The notes under the pieces: generated by a model
Databases searched by the model: none
Told to the model about the DNA's origin: nothing
Seen by the model: the letters and a program-made list of their open reading frames with translations, nothing else
Position numbers and translations under genes: made by a program
Shown here: in pieces, positions 9,458 to 17,926 of the stretch
Position numbering within the stretch: the stretch's first letter is position 1
Layout: each line of letters starts with the position of its first letter
From: Bacillus taeanensis
Lineage (GTDB): Bacteria; Bacillota; Bacilli; Bacillales; UBA6769
Length of the DNA stretch: 64,000 nt
Direction: 5' to 3'
Assembly: GCF_003318295.1 (NCBI RefSeq)
Contig: NZ_QOCW01000016.1
Location: forward strand, 38,187-102,186

Positions 9458-9493
9458 TGTCTCAAAATAGGGATTGATCCCTATTTTGAGACA
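9458..9493 (-). promoter_or_regulatory. Perfect 17-bp stem hairpin between adhE and pflB
   Basis: TGTCTCAAAATAGGGAT and its exact complement are separated by 2 nt. There is no U-run after the stem in the direction of transcription (AGTCTTCACACAAAT follows), so it is more likely an RNA stabilising/processing element or leaky terminator than a simple terminator. Confidence 0.6.
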
Positions 9494-9518
9494 AATCCAA
9501 TCTTCTAAACCGTTACTG

Positions 9519-12122
9519 TTACACACCTTTATAAGCGTTTTTATAAATTGCTGCCAATTCTTTTACGAGCGGCAGCCTAGGATTTGCTGTTGTACATTGA
9601 TCTTCAAATGCACGCTCAGCTAAACGTTCTACTTTCTCTTCAAACTCTTTTTTATCAATTCCGCATGCTTCAATGCTTAATGGAATATTTAATTCTCTTG
9701 CTAGTTTAATAATCGCTTGGACAAGACTTTCAACACCTTCTGAAGTAGTATTAGCCCGAAGTCCTAGCATTCTAGCAATTTCAGCATAACGTTGGTCTGC
9801 AATAAAATATTCATATTTTGGAAATGATGTAAATTTTGTTGGCTTTTCCGCGTTATAACGTATGACATGCGGCAATAAAATCGTATTAGCTCGACCATGC
9901 GCAATATGAAATTCTGCACCTAATTTATGTGCCAAGCTGTGATTAATACCGAGGAATGCATTTGCAAAGGCCATCCCTGCAATTGTTGAAGCATTGTGCA
10001 TTTTTTCACGAGCAAGTTCATCATTTCCATTGTGATAAGCTCTCGGTAAATATTCAAACACAAGCTGAATGGCTTTCATTGCCAATCCATCTGTATAATC
10101 ATTTGCCATGTTTGACACATAGGCTTCAATCGCATGTGTTAATACGTCCATTCCTGTGTCTGCGGTAATATGCTTTGGAACAGTTTGCACATATTGCGGG
10201 TCGATAATCGCGACATCTGGTGTTAATTCGTAATCAGCAAGCGGGTATTTCATGTTCGTTTCCTTATCTGTAATAACGGAAAAAGATGTTACTTCTGAAC
10301 CTGTTCCTGATGTTGTTGGAATTGCAACAAATTGCGCTTTTGTACCAAGAGTTGGATATTTAAAAACACGCTTGCGAATATCTAAAAATTTCTGTTTTAG
10401 TCCATTGAAGTCTACGTCAGGATTTTCATAGAAAAGCCACATTCCTTTAGCGGCATCCATTGCAGATCCTCCGCCTAGCGCGATAATCACATCTGGTTCA
10501 AATTGTTTCATTAACTCGGTTCCATTCATCACCGTATCGATTGATGGATCTGGTTCAACGTCTGAAAAAATTTCGCAATGCACATAATCTGGACGTTTTC
10601 GTAAATAGTAAAGCACTTTATCGACATAGCCGATCTTCACCATACTTGGATCTGTTACAATAAAGGCTCTTTTAATGTTTGGCATTTTTTCAAGATATTT
10701 TGTTGCGTTTTTTTCAAAATAAATTTTGGGCGGTACTTTAAACCACTGCATATTGACACTTCTTTTCGCCATTTTTTTCACATTGATTAAATGAATAGAT
10801 GTGACATTAGCAGCAACCGAATTTCGACCAAAGGTTCCGCATCCAAGTGTTAAAGATGGCATATAAGCATTATAAATATCACCGATTGCCCCTTGAGAAG
10901 AAGGGGAATTCACAATAATGCGGCTCGCCTTCATTCGTTTGCCGAATTCATAAATAACGTGATCATCATTAGAATGAATCACTGCTGAGTGTCCAAGTCC
11001 GCCAAATTCGAGCATGTCTTCAGCAAGCTTTAATCCTTCTTCTGTGTTATTAGCTTTATAGCAGGCAAGTACCGGACTTAACTTTTCTCGAGACAGCGGA
11101 TATTTAGAACCGACTCCCTTCAGTTCAGCAATTAAAATTTTTGTATCTTCTGGAACTGTGACCCCTGCCATTTCGGCAATTTGATAGGCAGGTTGTCCAA
11201 CAATTTGTCCGTTTACAGCACAACTATTTTCATTAATTACAAGCTTTTCAACTTTGCTTTTTTCTTCTTCATTTAAGAAGTAGCATTTATTGCTGACTAG
11301 TTCATTTTTTACATCATTGTAAATTTCTTTATCAATAATAACTGCTTGCTCTGACGCACAAATCATTCCATTGTCAAATGTTTTGGACATTACTAGATCA
11401 TTGACTGAGCGCTTAATGTCTGCTGTTTTTTCAATGTAACAAGGAACATTACCTGGTCCAACACCTAATGCCGGCTTTCCGGTGCTGTATGCTGATTTCA
11501 CCATGCCGCTTCCACCTGTCGCGAGAACAATTGCGACACCATCATGGTTCATCAGCTGCTGTGTTGCCTCTACAGAAGGCTTTTCAATCCATTGGATGCA
11601 ATCTTTTGGCGCCCCTGCTTTTACTGCGGCTTCTAGTAATGTTCTTGCCGCTTCAGCACTAGACTTTTGTGCAGAAGGATGAAAAGCAAAGATGATCGGA
11701 TTGCGTGTTTTAATAGCAATTAACGCTTTAAACATTGTTGTTGATGTAGGATTTGTGACAGGTGTGACACCAGCAATAACACCGACCGGTTCAGCAATTT
11801 CGACAATGCCTTCATGCTCATTTTCATTAATCACACCAACTGTTTTATCATATTTAATGTTGTGATAAATGTACTCGGTCGCAAATAAGTTCTTCATAAT
11901 TTTATCTTCATAAACGCCTCTTTTTGTTTCTTCCACTGCAAGTTTCGCTAAGACCATGTGTTTATCCAACCCTGCTAACGCCATTTCCTTCACAATCTTA
12001 TCAACCGCTTCTTGATCAAACGACATAAACTCCTGATGCGCTTTTTTAGCGGATTGAACAAGTGAATCAATCATTTTGACGACATGCTCTTTGGTGTCCA
12101 TTACCTTTTTGTCTACTGCCAT
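9519..12122 (-). CDS. adhE: Bifunctional acetaldehyde-CoA/alcohol dehydrogenase
   Basis: 867 residues. The N-terminal half is a CoA-acylating aldehyde dehydrogenase (catalytic Cys in [12 protein letters not shown]); the C-terminal half is an iron-dependent alcohol dehydrogenase ([11 protein letters not shown], metal-site His in [10 protein letters not shown] and [19 protein letters not shown]). It reduces acetyl-CoA to ethanol and regenerates NAD+ in fermentation. GGGGGGAT precedes the ATG. Two perfect Rex sites and one Fnr-type site lie upstream. Directly upstream of pflBA on the same strand, making a formate/ethanol fermentation cluster. Confidence 0.97.
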   Translation of the reverse strand: MAVDKKVMDTKEHVVKMIDSLVQSAKKAHQEFMSFDQEAVDKIVKEMALAGLDKHMVLAKLAVEETKRGVYEDKIMKNLFATEYIYHNIKYDKTVGVINENEHEGIVEIAEPVGVIAGVTPVTNPTSTTMFKALIAIKTRNPIIFAFHPSAQKSSAEAARTLLEAAVKAGAPKDCIQWIEKPSVEATQQLMNHDGVAIVLATGGSGMVKSAYSTGKPALGVGPGNVPCYIEKTADIKRSVNDLVMSKTFDNGMICASEQAVIIDKEIYNDVKNELVSNKCYFLNEEEKSKVEKLVINENSCAVNGQIVGQPAYQIAEMAGVTVPEDTKILIAELKGVGSKYPLSREKLSPVLACYKANNTEEGLKLAEDMLEFGGLGHSAVIHSNDDHVIYEFGKRMKASRIIVNSPSSQGAIGDIYNAYMPSLTLGCGTFGRNSVAANVTSIHLINVKKMAKRSVNMQWFKVPPKIYFEKNATKYLEKMPNIKRAFIVTDPSMVKIGYVDKVLYYLRKRPDYVHCEIFSDVEPDPSIDTVMNGTELMKQFEPDVIIALGGGSAMDAAKGMWLFYENPDVDFNGLKQKFLDIRKRVFKYPTLGTKAQFVAIPTTSGTGSEVTSFSVITDKETNMKYPLADYELTPDVAIIDPQYVQTVPKHITADTGMDVLTHAIEAYVSNMANDYTDGLAMKAIQLVFEYLPRAYHNGNDELAREKMHNASTIAGMAFANAFLGINHSLAHKLGAEFHIAHGRANTILLPHVIRYNAEKPTKFTSFPKYEYFIADQRYAEIARMLGLRANTTSEGVESLVQAIIKLARELNIPLSIEACGIDKKEFEEKVERLAERAFEDQCTTANPRLPLVKELAAIYKNAYKGV

Positions 12123-12141
12123 TTTTATCCCCCCTACACTT

Positions 12142-12159
12142 TTGTGAATAACTTCACAA
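12142..12159 (-). promoter_or_regulatory. Rex operator 1 upstream of adhE
   Basis: TTGTGAATAACTTCACAA is a perfect TTGTGAA-N4-TTCACAA Rex palindrome, 20-37 bp before the adhE start. It also fits the Fnr consensus. Confidence 0.75.
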
Positions 12160-12180
12160 TATTATGTAAAAAAATATGTT

Positions 12181-12198
12181 TTGTGAATTTATTCACAA
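12181..12198 (-). promoter_or_regulatory. Rex operator 2 upstream of adhE
   Basis: TTGTGAATTTATTCACAA, a second perfect Rex palindrome, 59-76 bp before the adhE start and about 39 bp (near four helical turns) from the first. Confidence 0.75.
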
Positions 12199-12286
12199 GT
12201 TTTGATAAAATTGTTTTGAAAAGACTATTCTGATCTGTAATAACCTTTTCTATAAGGCAATTATATGAGTAGTCAGTTACGGATGC

Positions 12287-12302
12287 TGTGATATTTATCA
12301 CA
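12287..12302 (-). promoter_or_regulatory. Fnr-type box upstream of adhE
   Basis: TGTGATATTTATCACA fits TGTGA-N6-TCACA but lacks the outer AA/TT Rex bases. It is distal to the Rex sites, a plausible activator position. Confidence 0.6.
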
Positions 12303-12340
12303 CCTTCTCATATTTTTTTAAAAATTAATAGATTGTTTAT

Positions 12341-12490
12341 TTAATGATTCATAATGATATTTTTATATGCTGTTTCCAACTCATTTAAAGAAGCTTCATA
12401 AAGGTGTCGTCCATCATTCATTTTATAAATCCCATATGCGATAAGATTATTAATGATTAACTCCTTTCCTAATTTCAAAGATTGATCCAT
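12341..12490 (-). CDS. FbpA-family small protein (Fur-regulated basic protein-like)
   Basis: 49 residues starting MDQSLKLGKELIINNLIAYG and ending LYEASLNELETAYKNIIMNH. The spacing and sequence (LIxxLIxxGIYK..DGRxLYEASLxELExxY) match the Fbp_A family, whose B. subtilis member acts with the FsrA small RNA in iron sparing. AAAGGAGAG lies ahead of the ATG. It is immediately upstream of adhE on the same strand, separated by about 220 bp of Rex/Fnr sites. No Fur box was recognised upstream, so iron control is not evident here. Confidence 0.75.
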   Translation of the reverse strand: MDQSLKLGKELIINNLIAYGIYKMNDGRHLYEASLNELETAYKNIIMNH

Positions 12491-12551
12491 TGTCTTCTCT
12501 CTCCTTTCACTGTTTCTTTTTTAATATGAAATTTAATTTAAAAGAATATAG

Positions 12552-12612
12552 AGGTTTGCATCAGGTTCAAACCTTCTGATGAAGAGGGGTTGAACCTATG
12601 CTTTTGAAACAG
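12552..12612 (-). terminator. Possible hairpin after the universal stress gene
   Basis: AGGTTCAA and TTGAACCT pair across about 20 nt just beyond the stop of the stress protein gene. There is no clear U-run, so the terminator function is uncertain. Confidence 0.35.
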
Positions 12613-12619
12613 CCTCTCG

Positions 12620-13054
12620 TTAGCCTTTTACAACAAGCACATCACACTTTGCATAGCGAGTAATATGTTCAGATACACTTCCGATAAAAAGACGGTCGAG
12701 ACCGTGAATGCCGGTTGCACCGCAAACAATTAAATCAATTTCATGTTTCGGGGCAATTTCTTTGGCGATTTTTCGTTTCGGTGAACCGTATTCAATAATT
12801 GTTTCAACCTTGACAATATCTTCCTCTTGAGCTTCTTTCCGGTATTCTTCCATTATCTTGTTTGCACGATCCTCAGCGCGTTCTGTTGCAATATTGTAGA
12901 GTTCAAATGCGGAATAATCGGTTGTATCAATAACATGCACAATCGTAAGAGAAGCTTCATGCTGTTTTGCAATTTTTAATGCTTTTTGAAATGCTTTTTT
13001 AGCAGAATCCGATCCATCAACAGCAGCTAAAATATGATTATAATCGTTTGCCAT
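12620..13054 (-). CDS. Universal stress protein (UspA family) 1
   Basis: 144 residues, Usp fold with the ATP-binding pattern (HILAAVDGSDSAKKAF at the N-terminus; GATGIHGLDRLFIGSVSEHI near the C-terminus, a G-x2-G-x9-G(S/T) site). The ATG at 13054 has AAGGAG 8 nt upstream; the GTG at 13063 would sit on top of that site. It lies between the fermentation genes and fnr and diverges from a second Usp gene across an Fnr-like box, suggesting anaerobic or energy-stress induction. Confidence 0.9.
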   Translation of the reverse strand: MANDYNHILAAVDGSDSAKKAFQKALKIAKQHEASLTIVHVIDTTDYSAFELYNIATERAEDRANKIMEEYRKEAQEEDIVKVETIIEYGSPKRKIAKEIAPKHEIDLIVCGATGIHGLDRLFIGSVSEHITRYAKCDVLVVKG

Positions 13055-13161
13055 ACTTTCCACTCCTTTTAATAATTCCTTGATTTATCTTGATTGTATT
13101 CTCTTTCATTTATAAAAACTGTTAGAAATATCACACTTTTATTATCTTTTTTTCACTAAAA

Positions 13162-13177
13162 TGTGTTCTATGTCACA
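13162..13177. promoter_or_regulatory. Fnr-like box in the divergent usp promoter region
   Basis: TGTGTTCTATGTCACA differs from TGTGA-N6-TCACA at one position. It lies between two divergent usp genes; a further half-site (TATCACA) occurs at about 13130. Confidence 0.45.
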
Positions 13178-13297
13178 GTATCGTCATTTATAAAAACCTA
13201 CAATAAATATAGAAACTAACCATTAAGAAAGTACATCGAATCTATCAATACAATGTTTAGAAGGAACAATCTACTAGTTAGAAGGGCGGTAAAAAAA

Positions 13298-13780
13298 ATG
13301 AACAAATCTATTTTAGTTGGAATTGATGGATCAGAATATTCACTTCATGCCTTACAAGAAGTGATCTCTCTAGCAAAAAAATTAGATGCAGTCCTTACTC
13401 TTGTTAATGTGCAGCCAAGTTTTAATACAATTCATACGAGATTATTTTTTAGTCACGAGACGATTAAAGACTATCAGCACCAGCTATCTCAAGAAGCGTT
13501 AAATCCAGCAGTTGAATTACTTCAAGAAGAAGAAATGGAATATGAGACAGTCGTTCGCATAGGAGAGCCAAAACATGAAATTTGTGAATTAGCTGATAAG
13601 ATGAAAGCGGACTATATTGTGCTCGGTTCACGAGGAATGGGACCTGTCAAAGGGCAAATTTTAGGGAGTGTATCGTATGGTGTTCTCCATGATTCAATAT
13701 CTCCTGTTATCATTGTTCCTTTGAACAACAAGAATAACCAAACAAATAAAACAATCAAACGATTTTCAGAATATGTGTAA
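13298..13780 (+). CDS. Universal stress protein (UspA family) 2
   Basis: 160 residues, Usp domain: SILVGIDGSEYSLHALQEV at the N-terminus and GSRGMGPVKGQILGSVSYGV near the C-terminus, which carries the G-x2-G-x9-GS nucleotide site. The ATG at 13298 follows GAAGGGCGGTAAAAAAA; the longer frame from 13253 lacks a ribosome site. Divergent from the other usp gene and about 35% similar to it by eye. Short basic C-terminal tail rich in Asn/Lys. Confidence 0.88.
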   Translation: MNKSILVGIDGSEYSLHALQEVISLAKKLDAVLTLVNVQPSFNTIHTRLFFSHETIKDYQHQLSQEALNPAVELLQEEEMEYETVVRIGEPKHEICELADKMKADYIVLGSRGMGPVKGQILGSVSYGVLHDSISPVIIVPLNNKNNQTNKTIKRFSEYV

Positions 13781-13806
13781 AAAGAATATAAAAAAGGATC
13801 AAACCA

Positions 13807-14165
13807 TTGGATGAATACTCCTCCCACTTAGCTACGCTTGAAGTGGGGGTTTCTAACGTATCGAACATTTCTGAACGCTTAACGTTAGTGGAGTTGACAC
13901 ATTGGCGGTCTAAATACGCCCAACTCCTCTATCCCATTGGTCTTGCCTTTGGGACTTCTTTTAATAAGCCTACTGCACCATTTTCACACGTTGTGCTAGT
14001 CATGTATCACGCATCTTCGGCTTCTCTAGGCTTGAACATTTTACGCAGCAGAGCGTCTTTTCCTGCTGCAACCTTATATGTTCAGTTTTCAATGAGCATG
14101 TACAAGGATGTACAACTATTATGATATCATTTATTACGTACTTGCGTTCGTAATAAATGATGGAA
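13807..14165 (-). mobile_element. tnpB-less IS200/IS605-type remnant with structured RNA-like region
   Basis: On the minus strand the segment ends in the hairpin CCCCCACTTC..(GCGTAGCT)..AAGTGGGAGGAG typical of IS605-family right ends in Bacillaceae. Upstream, GGAGTTG/CAACTCC encloses GGCG/CCGCC, and other nested stems look like the 3' noncoding RNA (omega-RNA) region of TnpB elements. At 14126-14138/14149-14161 a perfect 13-bp inverted repeat may be the left-end hairpin. No transposase or TnpB frame remains. The 105-codon frame on the opposite strand is only a shadow. Confidence 0.55.
14126..14161. repeat. 13-bp perfect inverted repeat
   Basis: ATCATTTATTACG and CGTAATAAATGAT flank a 10-nt loop. 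It could be the left-end hairpin of the IS605-type remnant. Confidence 0.6.
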
Positions 14166-14168
14166 ATT

Positions 14169-14230
14169 CACCCCCTCCCTACTTATTGGGCGATCGCCCT
14201 TCACATTCCTTGAGGAAGGGGTACTCTTTC
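14169..14230 (-). mobile_element. IS605-type end hairpin relic
   Basis: CCCCCTCCCTACT..TTGAGGAAGGGG is the same pattern (CCTCCCCTCCC..GAGGAAGGGG) as the right ends of the TnpB elements at 41107 and 63552, with a GGGCGATCGCCC palindrome in the loop. No coding part is present. Confidence 0.5.
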
Positions 14231-14342
14231 CAAAAACGATAGAAGGCATACTCTGCCCTGTTTGATCCTTGCTTCCCTTTTTCAACACACCGTCTACTCT
14301 GGGCGATCATTATCATGCTAAATTTGTAAAAAAACAGCTGCA

Positions 14343-15098
14343 TTAAATCCGGCAAACTTCCACCGGACAAACAGGACATGCCGGACAGTTACAAACGCTC
14401 CGTAAAGTCTCTAAACATAAAATCACAATTTTGCCGCCTTCAACCGTAATCGTTCCCTCTTCTTTCCATGCGTTTAATAATCGGTTTACGCTTTCCCGTG
14501 TTGTGCCAATAAAATCAGCAAGCTCAGCATTTGTTAACTTAATATTTAACTTAATTCCATCCTTAGACTTGCCTCCGTATGTGTTGCTTAAACGAATTAA
14601 GGTAGAAGCAAGTGCTCCAGCTTTGCCATAAAGCAGTAAATCCCGAAACTTTGATTCGTTCTTTCGGTAATTTACGCCAAGCCATTTCATAAACTCCACC
14701 GCAAACTGACCAGAATGAGCCAGAATTTCTTCCAGATCTTTCACCTTAATCACACCAATTTCTGCGTTTTCGCTAACTTCAGCGCTGCAGCTGTAAATCG
14801 TCTCGCCATGACCACCGTATTCTCCCACCAAATCACCTTTGTTTAAAATAGATAACATCAAACTTTTTCCATCTTCTGTCGATTTTCTTAGTTTTATTCT
14901 ACCAGAGCAAACATAATACAATTTCTCTGCCGTGTCCCCTTCCCAAAATAGAAAAGTACCTGCTTTCACTTTTATAGTTTCCATCACACTTTGTAATTTA
15001 TTTAAATGATCATTAGATAAAAATTCTCCAATACCATTACTACACGTCTTTATTTGTTTTTCATTATTTTTATTATTGTTGAGAAAGTTTACTGTCAT
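14343..15098 (-). CDS. fnr: Anaerobic regulator Fnr (Crp/Fnr family, C-terminal Fe-S)
   Basis: 251 residues: cyclic-nucleotide-type sensor fold (about 25-150), dimerisation helix, and a winged HTH with ELADFIGTTRESVNRLLNAW (recognition helix E..SVNR). The C-terminal tail VCNCPACPVCPVEVC carries the Cys-rich [4Fe-4S] site found in Bacillus Fnr, unlike the N-terminal cluster of E. coli FNR. AAAGGAGG precedes the ATG. An Fnr-type box 105 bp upstream suggests autoregulation, and matching boxes precede adhE, the YneR-like gene, usp and the NarL-type regulator. Confidence 0.92.
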   Translation of the reverse strand: MTVNFLNNNKNNEKQIKTCSNGIGEFLSNDHLNKLQSVMETIKVKAGTFLFWEGDTAEKLYYVCSGRIKLRKSTEDGKSLMLSILNKGDLVGEYGGHGETIYSCSAEVSENAEIGVIKVKDLEEILAHSGQFAVEFMKWLGVNYRKNESKFRDLLLYGKAGALASTLIRLSNTYGGKSKDGIKLNIKLTNAELADFIGTTRESVNRLLNAWKEEGTITVEGGKIVILCLETLRSVCNCPACPVCPVEVCRI

Positions 15099-15161
15099 CC
15101 GAACCTTCCTCCTTTAAATTTTATAGTCTTATCATACGCTTTACGACCGTTAAATAAAATC

Positions 15162-15176
15162 GGGGAATATCCTGAA
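15162..15176. promoter_or_regulatory. GGGAATATCC repeat, copy 1 (fnr side)
   Basis: GGGGAATATCCTGAA, nearly palindromic around AATAT. A close copy occurs at 15406-15420 at the other side of the same intergenic region. Candidate operator. Confidence 0.4.
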
Positions 15177-15202
15177 CTTTTAATTGAATTCCCTTAATTA
15201 TG

Positions 15203-15218
15203 TGTGAGGTATATCACA
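15203..15218. promoter_or_regulatory. Fnr-type box between fnr and the GAF gene
   Basis: TGTGAGGTATATCACA matches TGTGA-N6-TCACA exactly. Confidence 0.65.
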
Positions 15219-15405
15219 GCAAACTTTCTGAAATACCTAAAATAATAAGAAAGTAAATACACAAGATATAGAGAGAAACATCGTAAGAATAAGCCATCGA
15301 AACATAGTTATACGGATTTTAATTCATAGAAAGCACACATCACTCAACATTAACACGATTTCTATAAAGGTGAGGATATGTAGAAATTTCCCCTATAAAA
15401 TAATC

Positions 15406-15420
15406 AGGGAATATCCCGAA
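15406..15420. promoter_or_regulatory. GGGAATATCCC repeat, copy 2 (GAF side)
   Basis: AGGGAATATCCCGAA; the inner GGGAATATCCC is a perfect palindrome. It lies 68 bp before the GAF gene start. The rest of the 389-bp fnr-GAF spacer shows no ORF. Confidence 0.4.
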
Positions 15421-15487
15421 TGTACAAGAGCCTAAAAAAAATTTAAAATAAAAGAAAAGTAGGACGGATAATGGGGATGATAGCTAA

Positions 15488-15925
15488 ATGGAGACAACAA
15501 AAGCAAAAATTGAATCAGAACTGAACTCCCTGCGGATAAAAACGGCAAGTGATTTTACTGCCTTGGCTTGGCTTTATAAAGATAACCGCGAGATCCGCTG
15601 GAGATATGTTTCAGGGAATGGGAACGATCGCTATAAACAGATGGTAGGGAAAATAGGAAAAGGATTAGCCGGGATGACCGTTCTCCTTGGGTCTCCTATC
15701 ATATTGGATAGCACAACTTCCGATCTCTCCCGTAAGCGGCTTGATTATCCTATTATGATTGCTGAAAACTTACTGTCTGCTGTTTCTGTCCCTCTTAAAA
15801 ATAATGGCGAAATAGTCGGTGTCCTCCTTGCTGGAAGTAGAACAATGCGAACATTTACGCAAAATGAGATTCAGTTTTTCATAGAAACTGCTGAGAGAAT
15901 GAGCTTGTCTATACAAAAACATTAA
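15488..15925 (+). CDS. NreA-like GAF-domain protein
   Basis: 145 residues forming a single GAF domain (about 5-140) with the pattern of NreA: LAWLYKDNREIRWRYVSGNG, GKIGKGLAGMTVLLG, LLSAVSVPL and VGVLLAGSR. In staphylococci NreA binds nitrate and modulates the NreB/NreC two-component system. Here it precedes a NarL-type regulator and a PAS/HisKA_3 kinase, the same three-part set. The start follows GGGGATGAT at about 8 nt. Nitrate binding is inferred from family and context, not from residues I can verify. Confidence 0.75.
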   Translation: METTKAKIESELNSLRIKTASDFTALAWLYKDNREIRWRYVSGNGNDRYKQMVGKIGKGLAGMTVLLGSPIILDSTTSDLSRKRLDYPIMIAENLLSAVSVPLKNNGEIVGVLLAGSRTMRTFTQNEIQFFIETAERMSLSIQKH

Positions 15926-15987
15926 CAATATAATGAAACAATTAATAAATCCATTGATAGGATTTATTTTTTTTAATACTATTAATG

Positions 15988-16003
15988 TGTGAGATAACTC
16001 ACA
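15988..16003 (+). promoter_or_regulatory. Fnr-type box upstream of the NarL-type regulator
   Basis: TGTGAGATAACTCACA, exact TGTGA-N6-TCACA, 41-56 bp before the ATG at 16044. Confidence 0.65.
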
Positions 16004-16043
16004 GTTTGTTGTATACGGTATACAGCTGGGGGGAGTATAAAAA

Positions 16044-16697
16044 ATGATTAAACTCATTATTGTGGACGATCATGCTGTCGTTCGATCTGGACTTAGGATG
16101 CTTCTAGACGGCAAAAACAATATCGAAGTTCTTGCGGAAGCTTCAGAAGGTGATGAAGCGATCAAAAAAGCTGTAGAGCTCAAGCCGGATGTTGTATTAA
16201 TGGACTTAAGCATGCCTCATGGCAAGGACGGATTAACGGCCGCAAAAGAATTAAAAGAGCTTTTACCTGATACCGCAATTCTTATTTTAACGATGCATGA
16301 TGACGAAGAATACTTATTTCAAGCCATTCATGCCGGTGCTTCTGGTTATGTGTTAAAAAGCGCTCCTCATGAAGAACTTCTTTCGGCTATAAACATGGTT
16401 TCGAGCGGGAGCGCCTATTTAAATCCGATTGCGACAAAACAGCTGATGGGTGAATATATGGAAAGCTTTAAAAATGGTGGAAATTCAAGCTCCTTACATT
16501 CGCTGTCTAATCGGGAGACAGAAATATTAGAATGGATTTCGAAAGGTTATACAAATAAAGAAATTGCTGAAAACCTTGTGATTAGTGTAAAAACGGTTGA
16601 AACACATAAAAGTAACTTAATGGAAAAACTCGGCTTAAAAACAAGACCAGAATTAGTGAAGTATGCGTTAAAGAAAGGACTGCTCAATTTTGACTAA
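16044..16697 (+). CDS. NarL/NreC-type response regulator
   Basis: 217 residues: receiver domain with phosphoacceptor Asp54 (VVLMDLSMP) and Lys near 104 (LKSAP), then a LuxR-type HTH ([36 protein letters not shown]). GGGGGGAG precedes the ATG. Its 3' end overlaps the kinase start by 8 nt, so the pair is translationally coupled. An Fnr box lies just upstream, putting the system under oxygen control. The gene order matches nreA-nreC-kinase rather than staphylococcal nreABC. Confidence 0.88.
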   Translation: MIKLIIVDDHAVVRSGLRMLLDGKNNIEVLAEASEGDEAIKKAVELKPDVVLMDLSMPHGKDGLTAAKELKELLPDTAILILTMHDDEEYLFQAIHAGASGYVLKSAPHEELLSAINMVSSGSAYLNPIATKQLMGEYMESFKNGGNSSSLHSLSNRETEILEWISKGYTNKEIAENLVISVKTVETHKSNLMEKLGLKTRPELVKYALKKGLLNFD

Positions 16698-17799
16698 GGG
16701 AAATCATTTTAATCAGCAGTGGAAAGCAATCGGAAAAAATGAAGAAGACCTGCTGGAGCAGCTTGACCAGCATATTACAAACCCTTCATTTCGCGTTGAT
16801 TTAAAACACGCACTAAAAGAACTAACAGATCTTAAGTTTGCTTTAGATGAATCTTCCATTGTTGCGGTAACCGATCAAAAAGGCAGTATTCAATATGTAA
16901 ACGATAAGTTTTGCCAGATCTCAAGATATTCCCGTGATGAACTGCTCGGACAGGATCACCGCATTATTAATTCTGGTTATCATAACAAAACCTTTATGAG
17001 AAATTTATGGCGCACCATTTCCTCAGGCCAAGTTTGGCAGGGTGAAATTAAAAATAAAGCAAAAGATGGTACCTATTATTGGGTAAATACAACAATTGTA
17101 CCTTTTTTAGATGACAACGGACATCCCTATCAATATTTAGCAATACGAAATGAAGTGACAAAATTAAAGCACGTGGAAGAAGAATTAAAAGTAATGATGA
17201 ACCGCGTAATGAGTATTCAAGAGGAAGAACGGAAACGCTTTTCCCGCGAGCTTCACGACGGAATTGGTCAAAGTTTATTTTCTTTACTTATTCAATTGGA
17301 TCAAATGATCAGTGATCAAAAAAGCAGCGAAAAACTTGAAAAGCTCCGCAATGATGTGTCATTTATTATGGAGGATGTACGCAGCTTAGCTTGGGAACTT
17401 CGCCCATCTGTTCTAGACGATCTCGGTGTTGTTCCCGCTATACGTAAGTACATTGATAATTTTTCGAAGCACTATGGAATTTCCGTTCAGTTTACCTGCG
17501 ATTGGAAAAAGCGCCTTCATATCCAAAAAGAAACAGCCATTTATCGTGTGATTCAAGAGGCACTCACCAATATCGGCAAATACGCAGATGTAGCTGAAGC
17601 AAACGTTACGTTAAAGGAAACAGACACACATGTAGTCGTCGATATTATTGATAAAGGAAAAGGCTTTATCCGAGAACATGATGGCAATGGTGTTGGCCTG
17701 TTTAGTATCGAAGAGCGCGTTCGAGGAATTGGCGGACAAGTTCAGATTGAAACAGCTCCAGGACGAGGAACTGCGATTACGCTCACTGTACCGAAATAA
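16690..17799 (+). CDS. Cytoplasmic PAS/HisKA_3 sensor kinase (NreB/DegS type, no Fe-S cysteines)
   Basis: 369 residues: N-terminal helix, PAS domain (about 50-158; [20 protein letters not shown] and [10 protein letters not shown]), HisKA_3 with His189 in [12 protein letters not shown], and HATPase ([18 protein letters not shown]). No TM segment. Start is TTG at 16690 inside the regulator gene, with AAAGGA 11 nt upstream. NreB senses oxygen through four PAS cysteines; this PAS has only one (Cys75), so another cofactor such as heme or flavin, or partner-based sensing, is implied. The PAS sequence resembles Aer/NifL-like redox PAS domains by eye. Confidence 0.85.
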   Translation: MTKGNHFNQQWKAIGKNEEDLLEQLDQHITNPSFRVDLKHALKELTDLKFALDESSIVAVTDQKGSIQYVNDKFCQISRYSRDELLGQDHRIINSGYHNKTFMRNLWRTISSGQVWQGEIKNKAKDGTYYWVNTTIVPFLDDNGHPYQYLAIRNEVTKLKHVEEELKVMMNRVMSIQEEERKRFSRELHDGIGQSLFSLLIQLDQMISDQKSSEKLEKLRNDVSFIMEDVRSLAWELRPSVLDDLGVVPAIRKYIDNFSKHYGISVQFTCDWKKRLHIQKETAIYRVIQEALTNIGKYADVAEANVTLKETDTHVVVDIIDKGKGFIREHDGNGVGLFSIEERVRGIGGQVQIETAPGRGTAITLTVPK

Positions 17800-17849
17800 T
17801 TGAATAAATACCTGCCTACTTGGTGTAAGAAAATTTGATAATAAACAAC

Positions 17850-17890
17850 TTAAAAAGCGGCTGACTCTAAATAGAGTCAGCCGCTTTTTA
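17850..17890. terminator. Bidirectional terminator
   Basis: AAAAAGCGGCTGACTCT / AGAGTCAGCCGCTTTTT with a 4-nt loop, shared by the convergent kinase and aldehyde dehydrogenase genes. Confidence 0.9.
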
Positions 17891-17926
17891 AGTTTAATAG
17901 CTAATTTTACGTTCGTTTACAGCCTT

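Noticed and set aside
9458..9493. Calling the adhE-pflB hairpin a simple intrinsic terminator
   Set aside because: There is no U-run after the stem, and pflB needs readthrough unless it has its own promoter in less than 35 bp.
13807..14124. 105-codon + strand ORF after the second usp gene
   Set aside because: No ribosome site; it lies antisense to IS605-type end and RNA-like structures, and its codon use does not look coding.
14179..14379. 66-codon minus ORF downstream of fnr
   Set aside because: No ribosome site; overlaps the fnr 3' end and an IS605 end-hairpin relic.
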